DNA of 64,000 nucleotides from Reyranellaceae bacterium (GTDB lineage: Bacteria > Pseudomonadota > Alphaproteobacteria > Reyranellales > Reyranellaceae), in assembly GCA_022844045.1 (NCBI GenBank), contig JALHMM010000005.1, positions 1 to 64,000 on the forward strand, read 5' to 3'. The translations under genes and the position numbers were made by a program. Positions 50,604 through 60,688 of this stretch are shown here, piece by piece (within the stretch, counting starts at the first letter, position 1; each line of letters starts with the position of its first letter). Under the pieces are notes generated by a model that had not been told where the DNA came from, searched no databases, and was given only the letters and a program-made list of their open reading frames with translations.

Positions 50604-52517
50604 TCAGCCTGCTGGCATCATGAAACGATCGAAGAACGCGGCGAGTTGCTCGTGGGCATCGAGCGGCAGGACCTGCGCGACGTACTGGTCCGGCCGCACG
50701 ATGACCAGGCATCCCGCCGCCCGGTCGATACCGCGCATCGTGAAGATGTCGTGACCGGACTTTAGATCCGGGCAGAACATTTTCTCGTAGTCGCGCAGCC
50801 CGTACTTGCCCTTTCGCGGCAGCAACAGGGACGGCATGGCCTCGAGCGCCAGGTCGCGGTGCGCTTGCTGGAAGACGGCGCGGACATCGATCACCGAGTC
50901 GATATCCGCGTCCTTCGGGGTGTATTTCCGGATCGGAGACTCGGGCGCTTCGGACAAGAACTCACACAAGGCGCGCAGCGCGGAGTTGGCGGCGGCGGGA
51001 TCCTCGGCACGGTCGAAGGCGAAGAGCCGAAAGCGGCCATCCGCCTTGATGACGTGGCCGAGATGGAGCGGCTTGGCATCGCCCAGGCGGATCACCGGCG
51101 CCGACGGGAAGCGCATGCCGATCACGAATCCCTGGGCGAGGTGCTGGTGGTTCGCCTCGCCGGTGAGAAGCGACGGCCGATAGCGCGTCGCGGTGCCCGC
51201 GGTGTAGCGGCCATGGCGCACGAAGTAGTCTTGAGTCTTCGCGGGATCGAGCGCTCCGCCGTGCCGAGCCGCCGAGGCGAAGAGCGCCGCCCATTCGCGG
51301 TCGAAGTCGATCAGCTCTTTGGCGACCGTCTGACGCTCCGCAGAGTAGGTCCGCAGGAGATGCGGCGTCGCGCGCTTGCGCAGCACGGCGGCGAGCTTCC
51401 AGCCGAGATTGAAGGTGTCCTGCATGGAGACGTTCATGCCCTGGCCGGCTTTCGGGCTGTGCGTATGACAGGCATCGCCGGCGATGAACACGCGCGGCAG
51501 ACGCGTCCCCGCCTCCACTTCCGGCACGTCGTCGAAGCTGTCGGCGAGCCGCTGGCCGATCTCGTAGACCGACCACCAGGGGATCTCCTTCACCTCCAAC
51601 GTATAAGGCTTCAGCACACGCCGCGCCTTGGCGATCACGTCGTCAACCGTGCTGCCGCGATTCGCGACCCGCTCACCTACCTCGAGCGACGTGAGCTCGA
51701 CGTAGATTCGCACCAGGTAGCCGCCCTCGCGCGGGATGACGAGGACACTGCCGTCGGCGGCGGACTGGATCAGCGACTTGAATCGGATATCGGGAAAGTC
51801 GGTCACGGCCAACACATCCATCACGCCCCAGGCGTGATTGGCGGAGTCGCCGCGCAGCTCCTGGCCGATCGCCTTGCGCACCGCGCTGCGCGCGCCGTCG
51901 CAGCCCACGACGTAGCGCGCCTTGACGGTCTCGATTTGCCCTTCGTGCGACGGATCAAGCCGCTCGAGGCGCACGGTCACGGCGTCGCCCGCCGGCTCGA
52001 TGCTCAGATCGAGCATGCGCCGCGCGTAGTAGGGCTCGAGCTTGGCCGGCGACCGCCGCATGACATCGAGGAAGAAGTCGTGCACGCGCGCCTGGTTCAG
52101 CACGACATGCGGAAACTCCGAGAGCCCGTCCTCGACATCCTGCACCCTGCCGCTGCGCACGATGGTCTCGAGTTTCGCCGGATCGGGCTTCCAGAACGTC
52201 GTCTCGCTGATCCAGCACGCCTCCTCCATGACGCGGTCGGCGAAATTGTAGGCGTGAAACATCTCCATCGTGCGGCAGGCGATGCCGTCGGCCTGGCCGA
52301 GCAGCAACCGCCCGGGCTTCTGTTCGACAATGCAGGTCTTGATGTCGGCAAAGGCCGAGAGCTGGGCGGCGAGGTTGAGGCCCGCAGGACCACAGCCGAC
52401 GATCAGGACATCGACTTCTTGCGGAACGGGCCCGGACTCGCCTGATGGACCGACGCGCGCCGCCGGATCGGCGATCCTGGGGTCGCCCGGCTCGAAGCCA
52501 TTGAGATGGAACTGCAT
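50604..52517 (-). CDS. FAD-dependent aromatic monooxygenase (phenol 2-monooxygenase / 3-hydroxybenzoate 4-monooxygenase-like)
   Basis: VDVLIVGCGPAGLNLAAQLSAF; YVVGCDGARSAVRKAIG; RVFIAGDACHTHSPKAGQGMNVSMQDTFNLGWKLA. Confidence 0.9.
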   Translation of the reverse strand: MQFHLNGFEPGDPRIADPAARVGPSGESGPVPQEVDVLIVGCGPAGLNLAAQLSAFADIKTCIVEQKPGRLLLGQADGIACRTMEMFHAYNFADRVMEEACWISETTFWKPDPAKLETIVRSGRVQDVEDGLSEFPHVVLNQARVHDFFLDVMRRSPAKLEPYYARRMLDLSIEPAGDAVTVRLERLDPSHEGQIETVKARYVVGCDGARSAVRKAIGQELRGDSANHAWGVMDVLAVTDFPDIRFKSLIQSAADGSVLVIPREGGYLVRIYVELTSLEVGERVANRGSTVDDVIAKARRVLKPYTLEVKEIPWWSVYEIGQRLADSFDDVPEVEAGTRLPRVFIAGDACHTHSPKAGQGMNVSMQDTFNLGWKLAAVLRKRATPHLLRTYSAERQTVAKELIDFDREWAALFASAARHGGALDPAKTQDYFVRHGRYTAGTATRYRPSLLTGEANHQHLAQGFVIGMRFPSAPVIRLGDAKPLHLGHVIKADGRFRLFAFDRAEDPAAANSALRALCEFLSEAPESPIRKYTPKDADIDSVIDVRAVFQQAHRDLALEAMPSLLLPRKGKYGLRDYEKMFCPDLKSGHDIFTMRGIDRAAGCLVIVRPDQYVAQVLPLDAHEQLAAFFDRFMMPAG

Positions 52518-52641
52518 CGATGTCCGTTCCTGAAGGCTGCCGCGTCGCTTTTGGCACCTGACGGGCCGCACGCGCAATTGTTGCGCGCGCCGCGGGTTCC
52601 GTCGAATACTGCCGGCGCCGCGCTCCTGGGAGGATCAAGCG

Positions 52642-53400
52642 ATGTCATTCTACCGAGGCATGACCTGCGAGAACGTGACCATCAACGGCGACAAGGGAAC
52701 GCCGATCACCGCCTACGTCGCCAAGCCCGAGGGCAAGGGACCCTTCCCCGGCGTCGTGCTGATCCACCACCTGCCGGGCTGGAGCGAACTCTATATCGAG
52801 ACGACGCGCCGCTTCGCCCATCACGGCTATCTCGCGATCTGCGCCAACCTCTACCAGCGCGAGGGCGGCGGCAGCGACGGCAACCCCGATGACGTCGCCG
52901 CCAAGGTGCGCGCCGACGGCGGCATCGCCGATTCGCAGATGGTCGGCGACACCGCGGCCGCCGTGCAGTGGATGCGCGCGCAGTCCAGCAATAACGGCAA
53001 GGTCGGTCTGTTCGGCTCCTGCTCCGGCGGCCGGCACGCTGTCATCTATGCCTGCCAGAAGAAGGACGTCGACGCCTGCGTCGATCTGTGGGGCGGCCGC
53101 GTGGTGATGCCCAAGGAGTCGCTCAACGCCAAGACGCCGACCGCGCCGATCGACATGACCAAGGACCTGTCCTGCCCGCTGCTCGGCCTGTTCGGCAACG
53201 ACGACCGCGCACCCAGCCCCGAGGAGGTCAACCAGCACGAGGCCGAGCTCAAGCGGCTGGGCAAGAACCACGAGTTCCATCGCTACGACGGCGCCGGCCA
53301 CGGCTTCTTCTACTGGCACCGCCCGCTCTATCGGCCGGAGCAGGCGGCAGACGGCTGGAGCAAGGTATTCGCCTTCTTCGGCAAGCACCTTGCGAAGTAG
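52642..53400 (+). CDS. Dienelactone hydrolase family protein
   Basis: PFPGVVLIHHLPGWSELYIETTRRFAHHGYLAICANLY; GLFGSCSGGRHAVIYA; GAGHGFFYWHRP. Confidence 0.9.
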   Translation: MSFYRGMTCENVTINGDKGTPITAYVAKPEGKGPFPGVVLIHHLPGWSELYIETTRRFAHHGYLAICANLYQREGGGSDGNPDDVAAKVRADGGIADSQMVGDTAAAVQWMRAQSSNNGKVGLFGSCSGGRHAVIYACQKKDVDACVDLWGGRVVMPKESLNAKTPTAPIDMTKDLSCPLLGLFGNDDRAPSPEEVNQHEAELKRLGKNHEFHRYDGAGHGFFYWHRPLYRPEQAADGWSKVFAFFGKHLAK

Positions 53401-53410
53401 GCGGCGCGCC

Positions 53411-53716
53411 ATGTGCACCTCGATCATCGAGATCGCGCCGGCAGAGGGCATGGCCAAGCGCGGCGACGAATGGTTCCCGCTCACCCAAAGCGTGGTCGCC
53501 TACGACCACGCCCGCCACGCGCCGCTGGGCGACGTCATCACGCTGGACTTCTTCAACACCAGCCTCGACGCCGGCGCGCGCGCGGCCGTCGAGCTGACCC
53601 TGGAGAGCGCCAAGGAACTGCGCGCGGCGCTCGACCGCGCGATCGCCGCCGCCGAGTACGAGGAGGCGGAAGTCAGGGGCAAGGGCGCCGCGCCGCGACT
53701 GGTGCGGGTGGCGTAG
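53411..53716 (+). CDS. Small conserved hypothetical protein
   Basis: MCTSIIEIAPAEGMAKRGDEWFPLTQSVVAYDHARHAPLGDVITLDFFN; immediately downstream of hydrolase gene. Confidence 0.7.
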   Translation: MCTSIIEIAPAEGMAKRGDEWFPLTQSVVAYDHARHAPLGDVITLDFFNTSLDAGARAAVELTLESAKELRAALDRAIAAAEYEEAEVRGKGAAPRLVRVA

Positions 53717-53719
53717 AGA

Positions 53720-54487
53720 TCAAATCGTCCTGAATCCGCCATCGGCCATGATGATGCTGCCGGTGACATAGGCCGACATGTCCGAGGCGAGGAACACCGC
53801 CGGTCCGGCGATGTCCTCGGGCTTGCCGGCGCGGTTCAGCGGCGTGTGGCGCATGACCATGGCCACCATGTCGGGGTTCTTGGCGCGTGCCTCGGCGTTG
53901 ATTCGCGTTTCGATCAGCCCGGGCCCGATGGCGTTGACGCGTACGCCGTCCTTGCCGAGCTCGGCCGCGAGCGCGCGGGTGAAGCCCAGCACGCCGTGCT
54001 TGGAGGTCGTGTAGGCCGCTGAGTTCGGCCAGCTGACATGCACGAAGGACTGGATCGAGCCGATGTTGACGATACGCCCCTTCGTCACGCGCAGCTGGTC
54101 GAGGAAAGCGTGCGTGACGTTGAACACGCCGTCGAGGTTGATCGACAGGATGTCGTCCCAGTCTTTGGTCACGGCCGCCGCGTCGCCGGTGATCGGGTTG
54201 CGCCGGTTGATGCCGGCGTTGTTGACCAGGATTGAGACTTTGCCGCTTTTGGCGATCTCCGCGGCGGCGGCTTTGCATGCCGCGCGGTCGGTCACGTCGA
54301 GCGTCATCGCCGATGCTTTGCCGCCGGCTGATGTCACGAGATCGACGGTCTCCTTCGCGCCGGCGGGATTGGCATCGAGCACGATCACCCGCGCGCCTTC
54401 ACGGGCGTAGGCCTGGCAGATGCCCTGCCCGATACCCGAGCCGCCGCCGGTAACGGCCGCGATATGTCCCTCCAGAAGTCCCGCCAC
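53720..54487 (-). CDS. SDR family oxidoreductase (GTG 54487 start probable; ORF open to 54532)
   Basis: IAAVTGGGSGIGQGICQAYAREGARVIVLDANPAG; NNAGINRRNPI; YTTSKHGVLGFTRALA. Confidence 0.88.
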   Translation of the reverse strand: MAGLLEGHIAAVTGGGSGIGQGICQAYAREGARVIVLDANPAGAKETVDLVTSAGGKASAMTLDVTDRAACKAAAAEIAKSGKVSILVNNAGINRRNPITGDAAAVTKDWDDILSINLDGVFNVTHAFLDQLRVTKGRIVNIGSIQSFVHVSWPNSAAYTTSKHGVLGFTRALAAELGKDGVRVNAIGPGLIETRINAEARAKNPDMVAMVMRHTPLNRAGKPEDIAGPAVFLASDMSAYVTGSIIMADGGFRTI

Positions 54488-54561
54488 GTTTTCCTCCCTG
54501 AACTGATGCGGTCGCGACGCTAAGTCGTACACCTATAGCTCGGCAAGGCGCCGTGCATCGC

Positions 54562-55164
54562 CTAGCGGGGCGGCGTCAGTGCACCATAGAGGGTGACTTT
54601 GTCAGGGCGGCCGCCGATCACCAGCGTCCAGGCGGTGAAATCGGTGGCCTCGGTGCAGCCGCGGCCACGGCCGTGCAGGATCAACGATACCGTTCGGCTC
54701 TTCTCGACAAAGGGTTGAAACACGCCGGTGGCCGTGGCGTTCCCGGTCAATTGCCATTCCTTGTACAGGAGCGGGCCGAGGCCTTCGTCCTTCCCGTCGC
54801 GCGGATCGACCTCGAAGATCGAAATGGTTTGCGGGAGCGCGAGCGACAGCGAGGTCACACGACCCGACTGGCCACGGAAGGACAACACGATCCGCGAGCC
54901 GGTCCGCTCGACCGCGACCCGCAACGTCGTATCGAGATCTTGCAGGCCGGCGGGGAGGTCGGCGACGCTGGAGGCGAGAGATGCTTCGCCGGCGAAGGTC
55001 ATCCGTTCGAACTCGCTCAGCCGAAAGCCGCTGAAGTTCTCAACCCCGACATAGCGCATGGCCCGGTCTGAGCAGCAGGCGCAAGCAAGCGCGGCGCCGC
55101 TCACCAACCAGACTGTCACGAGCACCGACGCCATGCCGGCGAGGTAACGAACACATGCCGCCAT
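54562..55164 (-). CDS. Secreted hypothetical protein with CACC motif after signal peptide
   Basis: MAACVRYLAGMASVLVTVWLVSGAALACACCSDRAMRYVGVENF. Confidence 0.6.
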   Translation of the reverse strand: MAACVRYLAGMASVLVTVWLVSGAALACACCSDRAMRYVGVENFSGFRLSEFERMTFAGEASLASSVADLPAGLQDLDTTLRVAVERTGSRIVLSFRGQSGRVTSLSLALPQTISIFEVDPRDGKDEGLGPLLYKEWQLTGNATATGVFQPFVEKSRTVSLILHGRGRGCTEATDFTAWTLVIGGRPDKVTLYGALTPPR

Positions 55165-55344
55165 CGTACTACTCCGCTGCCGTCCTTGGCCGGAAAGACG
55201 TTGACGCCTTTCCGGCACCCTCACAAGGCAGCGCACGACGTTCGAACGTCACCACGGCCTGAACCGGCTGAACCGCACCCAGTATGCCGCCGGCTGGCGT
55301 CGCCGGCCTCCTACACGGTACAAGCAGACAAAAGGGAGGGCGCG

Positions 55345-55692
55345 ATGATCGGATCGGATTGGGTCCTTGTCGTCACCGTCGACGTCGATGCCGATATCGA
55401 GGCCGACTGGAACGTCTGGTACGACACGGTGCACGCGCCTGACGCGCTGGCCTGCCCCGGCGTGCGCAATTGCACGCGGCTGGTCGACGAGCGGCCGGCG
55501 CGGGTGCGCGGCATGGACGCGCGGCCCGGCGACAACGGCCGCGCCTACATCACGATCTACGAGATCGACGGCCCGCACGTGCTGGAGACGAAGGAATTCC
55601 AGGCGATGCGCGGCTGGGCGCATTTCGCCGACAAGGTCCGCTCGACCACACGCTGCTATCGCAGCCACCGCAGGGATTTCACCCGCCGATGA
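55345..55692 (+). CDS. Hypothetical protein, EthD/dimeric alpha-beta-barrel-like
   Basis: VVTVDVDADIEADWNVWYDTVHAPDALACPGVRNCTRL. Confidence 0.6.
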   Translation: MIGSDWVLVVTVDVDADIEADWNVWYDTVHAPDALACPGVRNCTRLVDERPARVRGMDARPGDNGRAYITIYEIDGPHVLETKEFQAMRGWAHFADKVRSTTRCYRSHRRDFTRR

Positions 55693-56795
55693 CCCGTCCC
55701 GCGTTCCGCGCCGACCATGTCGGTTCCCTGCTGCGTCCCGCGCGCCTGGCCGAGGCGCGCCAGCAATGGAAGCGCGGCGAGATCACCGCCGAGGCGCTGC
55801 GCACCATCGAGGACGAACCGGTGCGCGAGGTGGTCGCGCTGCAGGAGAGCGTCGGCCTGCAGAGCATCACCGACGGCGAGTTCCGCCGCGACTAATGGCA
55901 CCTCGACTTCATGTGGGGCTTCGACGGCGTCGAGCCCAGTGAGGAGGAGTTCGTCGTGCCGTTCTCCGGCGGGAAGGACTTCATCGCGCCGGCGGCGCGC
56001 GCGACGGGCAAGGTGCGCTACCCCGCCAATGGCATCATGCGCGAGCATTTCCGCTTCCTGAAGTCGGCGACGACGCGCACGGCGAAGTTCACCATGCCGG
56101 CGCCCACCATGTTCCGTCACCGCTCCGGCACCAAGGTGATCAACGAGCAGGTCTATGCCGACGCCGATGCCTTCTGGACCGATCTCGGCAAGGCCTATAA
56201 CGCGGCCATCCTCGACTTCGCCGCGATGGGCAGCCGCTACATCCAGATGGACGACGTCAATTCCTGCGTGCTCTGCGATTCCGACATGCGCGCGCGCATC
56301 AAGCAGCAAGGCGACGATCCCGACCGCGTGCTCGGCCGCTATATCGGCGCGCTCAACGCCGCCGCCGCCGGCCGGCCCGCCGACATGGTGGTGACGACAC
56401 ATATGTGTCGCGGCAATTTCCGCAGCGAGTACGTCGCCAAGGGCGGCTATGAGGCTATCGCCGAGCGGCTATTGTCGCAGACGGCGGTCGACGGATTTTT
56501 CATGGAGTACGACGACGAGCGTTCCGGCGACTTCGCGCCATTGCGCTTCCTGCCCAAGGGCAAGATGGCGGTGCTCGGGATCGTCACGTCAAAGCGCCCG
56601 CAGCTGGAGAGCAAGGACGCGCTGAAGCGGCGCATCGACGAAGCGGCAAAGTACGCGCCGATCGAGCAGCTCTGCCTCAGCCCGCAATGCGGCTTCTCCA
56701 GCACGCATCACGGCAACAACCTCACGATCGACGAGCAGAAGCGCAAGCTGGCGCATATCGTCGAGGTCGCGCACGAGGTCTGGGGTAGCGCCTGA
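55689..56795 (+). pseudogene. MetE-like (cobalamin-independent methionine synthase family) gene interrupted by in-frame TAA at 55893-55895
   Basis: Upstream FRADHVGSLLRPARLAEARQQW...SITDGEFRRD*; downstream same frame WHLDFMWGFDGVEPSEEEFV...LCLSPQCGFSSTHHGN. Confidence 0.8.
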
Positions 56796-56805
56796 GACGC
56801 TGCGC

Positions 56806-56970
56806 CTAGTCCAGCGCTACCGCGATCAGCACGAGCACGACGGCCACCACCACGCCGCCGACGATGGTCTGCCAGCCCTGTACCGCCCGGCTGCCGCGCA
56901 GGTACATCGCCAGCACGGCGCCCAGCACGAGCAGCGATCCGATCAGGGCGAAGAGTTGGTTCTGGCTCAT
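56806..56970 (-). CDS. Small two-TM membrane protein
   Basis: MSQNQLFALIGSLLVLGAVLAMYLRGSRAVQGWQTIVGGVVVAVVLVLIAVALD. Confidence 0.6.
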   Translation of the reverse strand: MSQNQLFALIGSLLVLGAVLAMYLRGSRAVQGWQTIVGGVVVAVVLVLIAVALD

Positions 56971-57995
56971 AGCTTCGCGCGCACGCGCCGCGCGCCCTCC
57001 GTCATCGCCGCCATCTTGCCATAGGCGGTGGCGCGCGGCAGGTACTTCAGGCCGCAATCGGGCGCGGCGATCAGACGCTCCGGCGCGATGTGCTGGAGCG
57101 CCGCGGTCAGCCGCTTCTCGATCAGCTCCGGCGTCTCGATGGCGGGATCGCCCAGATTCAGCACGCCCACCATCACGCTCTTGCCCGGTAGATCCTTCAG
57201 CACGGCGAGGTCAAGATCGGGCTCGGCCGCCTCGATCGAGACCTGCGCCGCCTTCGTGCCGTTGAGCTCGCGCAGAAAGGCGTATTCCGTGGCCTTGGTC
57301 TTCACGACATAGGCGTAGCCCATGCAGAGATGGATCGCGGTAGGCCCCTCAACGCCGTGCAGGGCGCGGTCGATGGCCTCGAGCGCGAAGCCGCGCGCCT
57401 TCTCGGCGTTGGGCGAGAGATAGGGCTCGTCGATCTGCAGCACATCGATACCGGCGGCCTTGAGGTCCTTGAGCTCGGCGTTGACCGCGTCGGCATAGGC
57501 GAGCGCCAGCTTCCGGTCGTCGCCGTAGTGCTCGTCCTTTGCCAGCATGGTCATGGTGAAGGGGCCCGGCACCGTGATCTTGGTGGCGCGATCGGTATTC
57601 GCGCGCAGGAAGCGCGCGGCCTCGACCTCGACCGGCTCGCGGCGGCGGATCGGGCCGGTGACACGCGGCACCTCGGTCGGCTTGCCGGTACGGCCCGGCA
57701 CGATGCCCGGCCTGTCGAGGTCGATGCCCTCGAGCGCGTTGGCGAAGTGGTTGAAGTAGCTCTCGCGTCGCACCTCGCCGTCGGTGACGATATCGAGCCC
57801 GGCGCGCTCCTGATCGCGGATCGCCAGCAGCACGGCATCGTCCTGCGCCGGACCGCGCAGGTCGGGCGGCTGACGCCAGACGCTCTCCATGCGCGTGCGC
57901 GGTGGACCGTGCGAGAGCAGCTCGGCCTTGTCGACCAGCCAGTCCGGCTGCGGATAGCTGCCGACCAGGGTCGTGGGAATCAACGGCAACGCCAT
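56967..57995 (-). CDS. Cobalamin-independent methionine synthase (MetE C-terminal-like) family protein
   Basis: LIPTTLVGSYPQPDWLVDKAEL; DVLQIDEPYLSPNAEKARGFA; LIAAPDCGLKYLPRATAYGKMAAM. Confidence 0.88.
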   Translation of the reverse strand: MALPLIPTTLVGSYPQPDWLVDKAELLSHGPPRTRMESVWRQPPDLRGPAQDDAVLLAIRDQERAGLDIVTDGEVRRESYFNHFANALEGIDLDRPGIVPGRTGKPTEVPRVTGPIRRREPVEVEAARFLRANTDRATKITVPGPFTMTMLAKDEHYGDDRKLALAYADAVNAELKDLKAAGIDVLQIDEPYLSPNAEKARGFALEAIDRALHGVEGPTAIHLCMGYAYVVKTKATEYAFLRELNGTKAAQVSIEAAEPDLDLAVLKDLPGKSVMVGVLNLGDPAIETPELIEKRLTAALQHIAPERLIAAPDCGLKYLPRATAYGKMAAMTEGARRVRAKL

Positions 57996-58082
57996 GCGCT
58001 CACTCTTTCCTTGATCGTCGGCACACTCTATAGATTTGGCCTCGATATTGCAGGGGATATCGGGAACATATCGGGGGGCCGC

Positions 58083-58490
58083 ATGACGCCTGAACAGGTC
58101 GCGTTGGTTCGGTCGAGCTTCGCCAAGGTGGTGCCAATCAAGGAGACGGCGGCCGACCTTTTCTACACTAGGCTGTTCGAGCTCGATCCGTCGCTGAAGC
58201 CGCTCTTCAAGGGCGACATGAAGGAGCAAGGTCTCAAGCTGATGACCATGATCGGCACCGCGGTGGGCGGCCTCGATCGTCTCGACAGCATCGTCCCCGC
58301 GGTGCAGGCGCTCGGCCGACGTCATGCCGACTATGGCGTGCAGGACAAGCATTACGACACCGTCGCCAGCGCGCTGCTGTGGACGCTGGAGCAAGGCCTC
58401 GGCGCGGCCTTCACGCCCGACGTGAAGTCGGCCTGGACCAGCGCCTACGGCGTCCTTGCCGGCACGATGAAAGACGCCGCCGCGGCCTAG
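58083..58490 (+). CDS. Globin (single-domain bacterial haemoglobin-like)
   Basis: MTPEQVALVRSSFAKVVPIKETAADLFYTRLFELDPSLKPLFKGDMKEQGLKLMTMI...LGRRHADYGVQDKHYDTVASALLWTL. Confidence 0.9.
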   Translation: MTPEQVALVRSSFAKVVPIKETAADLFYTRLFELDPSLKPLFKGDMKEQGLKLMTMIGTAVGGLDRLDSIVPAVQALGRRHADYGVQDKHYDTVASALLWTLEQGLGAAFTPDVKSAWTSAYGVLAGTMKDAAAA

Positions 58491-58545
58491 GCTTGTCGCG
58501 CGCCGTTCTCCGCCCCTAGCATGGACGATCATTGGGGGGCGGATC

Positions 58546-60117
58546 ATGACAGGCGAACTTTCGCGCCGAGGCCTCGTGCGGCTGGTCGGCCGTGCTGGCG
58601 GCGCCATCGCCGTGCGCAACACGTTGGGCGCCATGGGCTTGCTGGCGCCGGTGACCGCCTGCTCGGACGTGCGGTTGGCGCAGGGTTCCGGCAGCGGCGT
58701 GCGCGTCGTGATCCTCGGCGCCGGCATCGCCGGCATGACGGCGGCGCACGAGCTGACCAAGGCCGGTTATGACTGCCGCATCCTCGAAGCGCGTTCGCGG
58801 GCCGGCGGTCGGGTGTGGACGCTGCGCGCCGGCGATCGCCTCGACGAGGTCGGCTTCAGCCAGCGCGTCGACTGGCAGGCTGATCGCGACACCTTCTTCA
58901 ACGCCGGCGCCGCGCGTCTACCGCATCATCACCAGGGCATACTCGGCTATTGCCGCGAATTCGGCGTGGCGCTGGAGCCCTTCGTCAACGACAACCGCGG
59001 CGGGCTGATCCACAACGACGCGGCCTTCGGTGGTCGCCCGCAGTCGCGCCGCCGGATCCAAGCCGACATGCGCGGCGCCATCGCCGCGCTGGCCGCGCGC
59101 AGCCTACCGCCGGGCGCCTCGGCGATGCGCCGCCTGCTGCGCGGTTTTGGCGATCTCGACGCGGCGATGCGCTATGTCGGCTCGTCGCGCGCCGGTTTCG
59201 AGCGCGCGCCGGGCGCCGGCGATCAGTCGTCGGTCTTGCTCAAGCCGCTGCCGATCGAAGAGATCGCGCGCCTGCTGGCCGACGACAATACCGAGACCGG
59301 TATCCACTTCCCCGATGGCTGGGAACAGGCGCCGACGATGATGCAGCCGGTCGGCGGCATGGACCGCATCGTCGACGGCTTCGTGCGCTCGGTCGGCCGC
59401 ATGATCAGCTACGACAGCGAGGTCGTGCGCATCGCGCGCGGCGGCGGTCGCGCGCAGGTCGCGGTGCGCGACCGGCGCGGCGGCACGGTCAGCGCTATCG
59501 AGGCCGACCACGTCATCTGCACCATCCCGCTCACGGTGCTGAAAGGCATCGACAGCGACTTCGGCGATCCGGTGCGCCGCGCGATCGCCGCCGGCGCCGG
59601 CACCTACATCCCCGCCGTCAAAGTCGCCTACGAGGCCGACCGCCGCTGGTGGGAGCTTGACCATCGCATCTATGGCGGCATCAGCTGGACCAGCCGCGAG
59701 ATCACGCAGATCTGGTACCCGTCGAGCGCTTTCCACGCCCGCACCGGCGCGATCGTCGGCGCCTATATCTGGGACCACAAGGCCGGCTCGAAATACTCGG
59801 CGATGACGCCGGCGCAACGCGTCGCCGCGGCGGCGGCCGATGCCGAAGCGGTCCATCCCGGCTTCTCCAAGATGGTCGGCAAGGGGCTGACCGTGGCCTG
59901 GGCCAACGTGCCCTTCTCCATGGGTGGCTGGGCGGAATGGGACGACGACAAGGCGGCGCGCCGGGATCACTACCCGGTATTGGTCGCTGGCGAAGGTCCT
60001 GTGCAATTTTCTGGCGAGCACATGAGCCACATCAACGGCTGGCAGGAAGGCTCGGTGCGATCCGCCCAGATCGCCGTGCGGCGGATCGCCGAGGCGGTGC
60101 GTACCAGGCGGGCCTGA
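58546..60117 (+). CDS. Flavin monoamine oxidase family protein, probable exported/Tat-type leader
   Basis: VVILGAGIAGMTAAHELTKAGYDCRILEARSRAGGRVWTLR; C-terminal VLVAGEGPVQFSGEHMSHINGWQEGSVRSA. Confidence 0.88.
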   Translation: MTGELSRRGLVRLVGRAGGAIAVRNTLGAMGLLAPVTACSDVRLAQGSGSGVRVVILGAGIAGMTAAHELTKAGYDCRILEARSRAGGRVWTLRAGDRLDEVGFSQRVDWQADRDTFFNAGAARLPHHHQGILGYCREFGVALEPFVNDNRGGLIHNDAAFGGRPQSRRRIQADMRGAIAALAARSLPPGASAMRRLLRGFGDLDAAMRYVGSSRAGFERAPGAGDQSSVLLKPLPIEEIARLLADDNTETGIHFPDGWEQAPTMMQPVGGMDRIVDGFVRSVGRMISYDSEVVRIARGGGRAQVAVRDRRGGTVSAIEADHVICTIPLTVLKGIDSDFGDPVRRAIAAGAGTYIPAVKVAYEADRRWWELDHRIYGGISWTSREITQIWYPSSAFHARTGAIVGAYIWDHKAGSKYSAMTPAQRVAAAAADAEAVHPGFSKMVGKGLTVAWANVPFSMGGWAEWDDDKAARRDHYPVLVAGEGPVQFSGEHMSHINGWQEGSVRSAQIAVRRIAEAVRTRRA

Positions 60118-60176
60118 GGGCTTTTGACAAGCGACCGGCGGGGCGCCTAGGCTCCTTGCCACACGGTAGCTCTCCA

Positions 60177-60611
60177 ATGGAGGAACCCATGGCCGCCAGT
60201 CTGCTCGAGCACTACAACATCTTCTGCAAAGACCTCGGCGCGACCGTCAAGTTCTACGAGAAATACGTCGGCCTGCGCGATGGTGATCGCCCGCCCTTCG
60301 CGTTCCCCGGCGCCTGGCTCTATGCCGGCGAGCAGGCGGTGGTGCACATCGTCTCCGAGAGCGGTCGCAAGGACCACGGCAGCGGCGCCATCGACCACAT
60401 CGCCTTCCGCTGCCACGGGCTGAAGGACACGCTCGCCTTGCTGAAGAAGGACAAGGTCGCCCACGAGCTGCGCCAGGTGCCGGCCCGGCCGCTGCAGCAG
60501 GTCTTCATCCGCGATCCCGACGGCGTGATGATCGAGATGAACTTCTGGGACGAGCCGGTCGTCGCCAAGCCGCGCAAGGAAGGCGTGATGCACGCCTCCG
60601 ATGCGATTTAG
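60177..60611 (+). CDS. VOC family protein (ATG 60177 or 60189)
   Basis: LLEHYNIFCKDLGATVKFYEKYVGLRDG; IDHIAFRCHGL; FIRDPDGVMIEMNFW. Confidence 0.85.
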   Translation: MEEPMAASLLEHYNIFCKDLGATVKFYEKYVGLRDGDRPPFAFPGAWLYAGEQAVVHIVSESGRKDHGSGAIDHIAFRCHGLKDTLALLKKDKVAHELRQVPARPLQQVFIRDPDGVMIEMNFWDEPVVAKPRKEGVMHASDAI

Positions 60612-60620
60612 ACACGTTCC

Positions 60621-60683
60621 ATCATCCCGAGCGCAGCGAGGGATCCAGGACGGGCCGAGATTCCTCGCTGTGCTCGGAATGAC
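60621..60683. repeat. Short intergenic inverted repeat (ATCATCCCGAGCGCAGCGAGGGATCC ... ATTCCTCGCTGTGCTCGGAATGAC)
   Basis: Inverted ends; related to element at 34668-34768. Confidence 0.7.
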
Positions 60684-60688
60684 AGAGT

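Noticed and set aside
55893-55895. Programmed recoding (selenocysteine/pyrrolysine) at the MetE-like stop
   Set aside because: The codon is TAA, not TGA/TAG, and no recoding element or partner genes are seen; mutation or sequencing error is simpler
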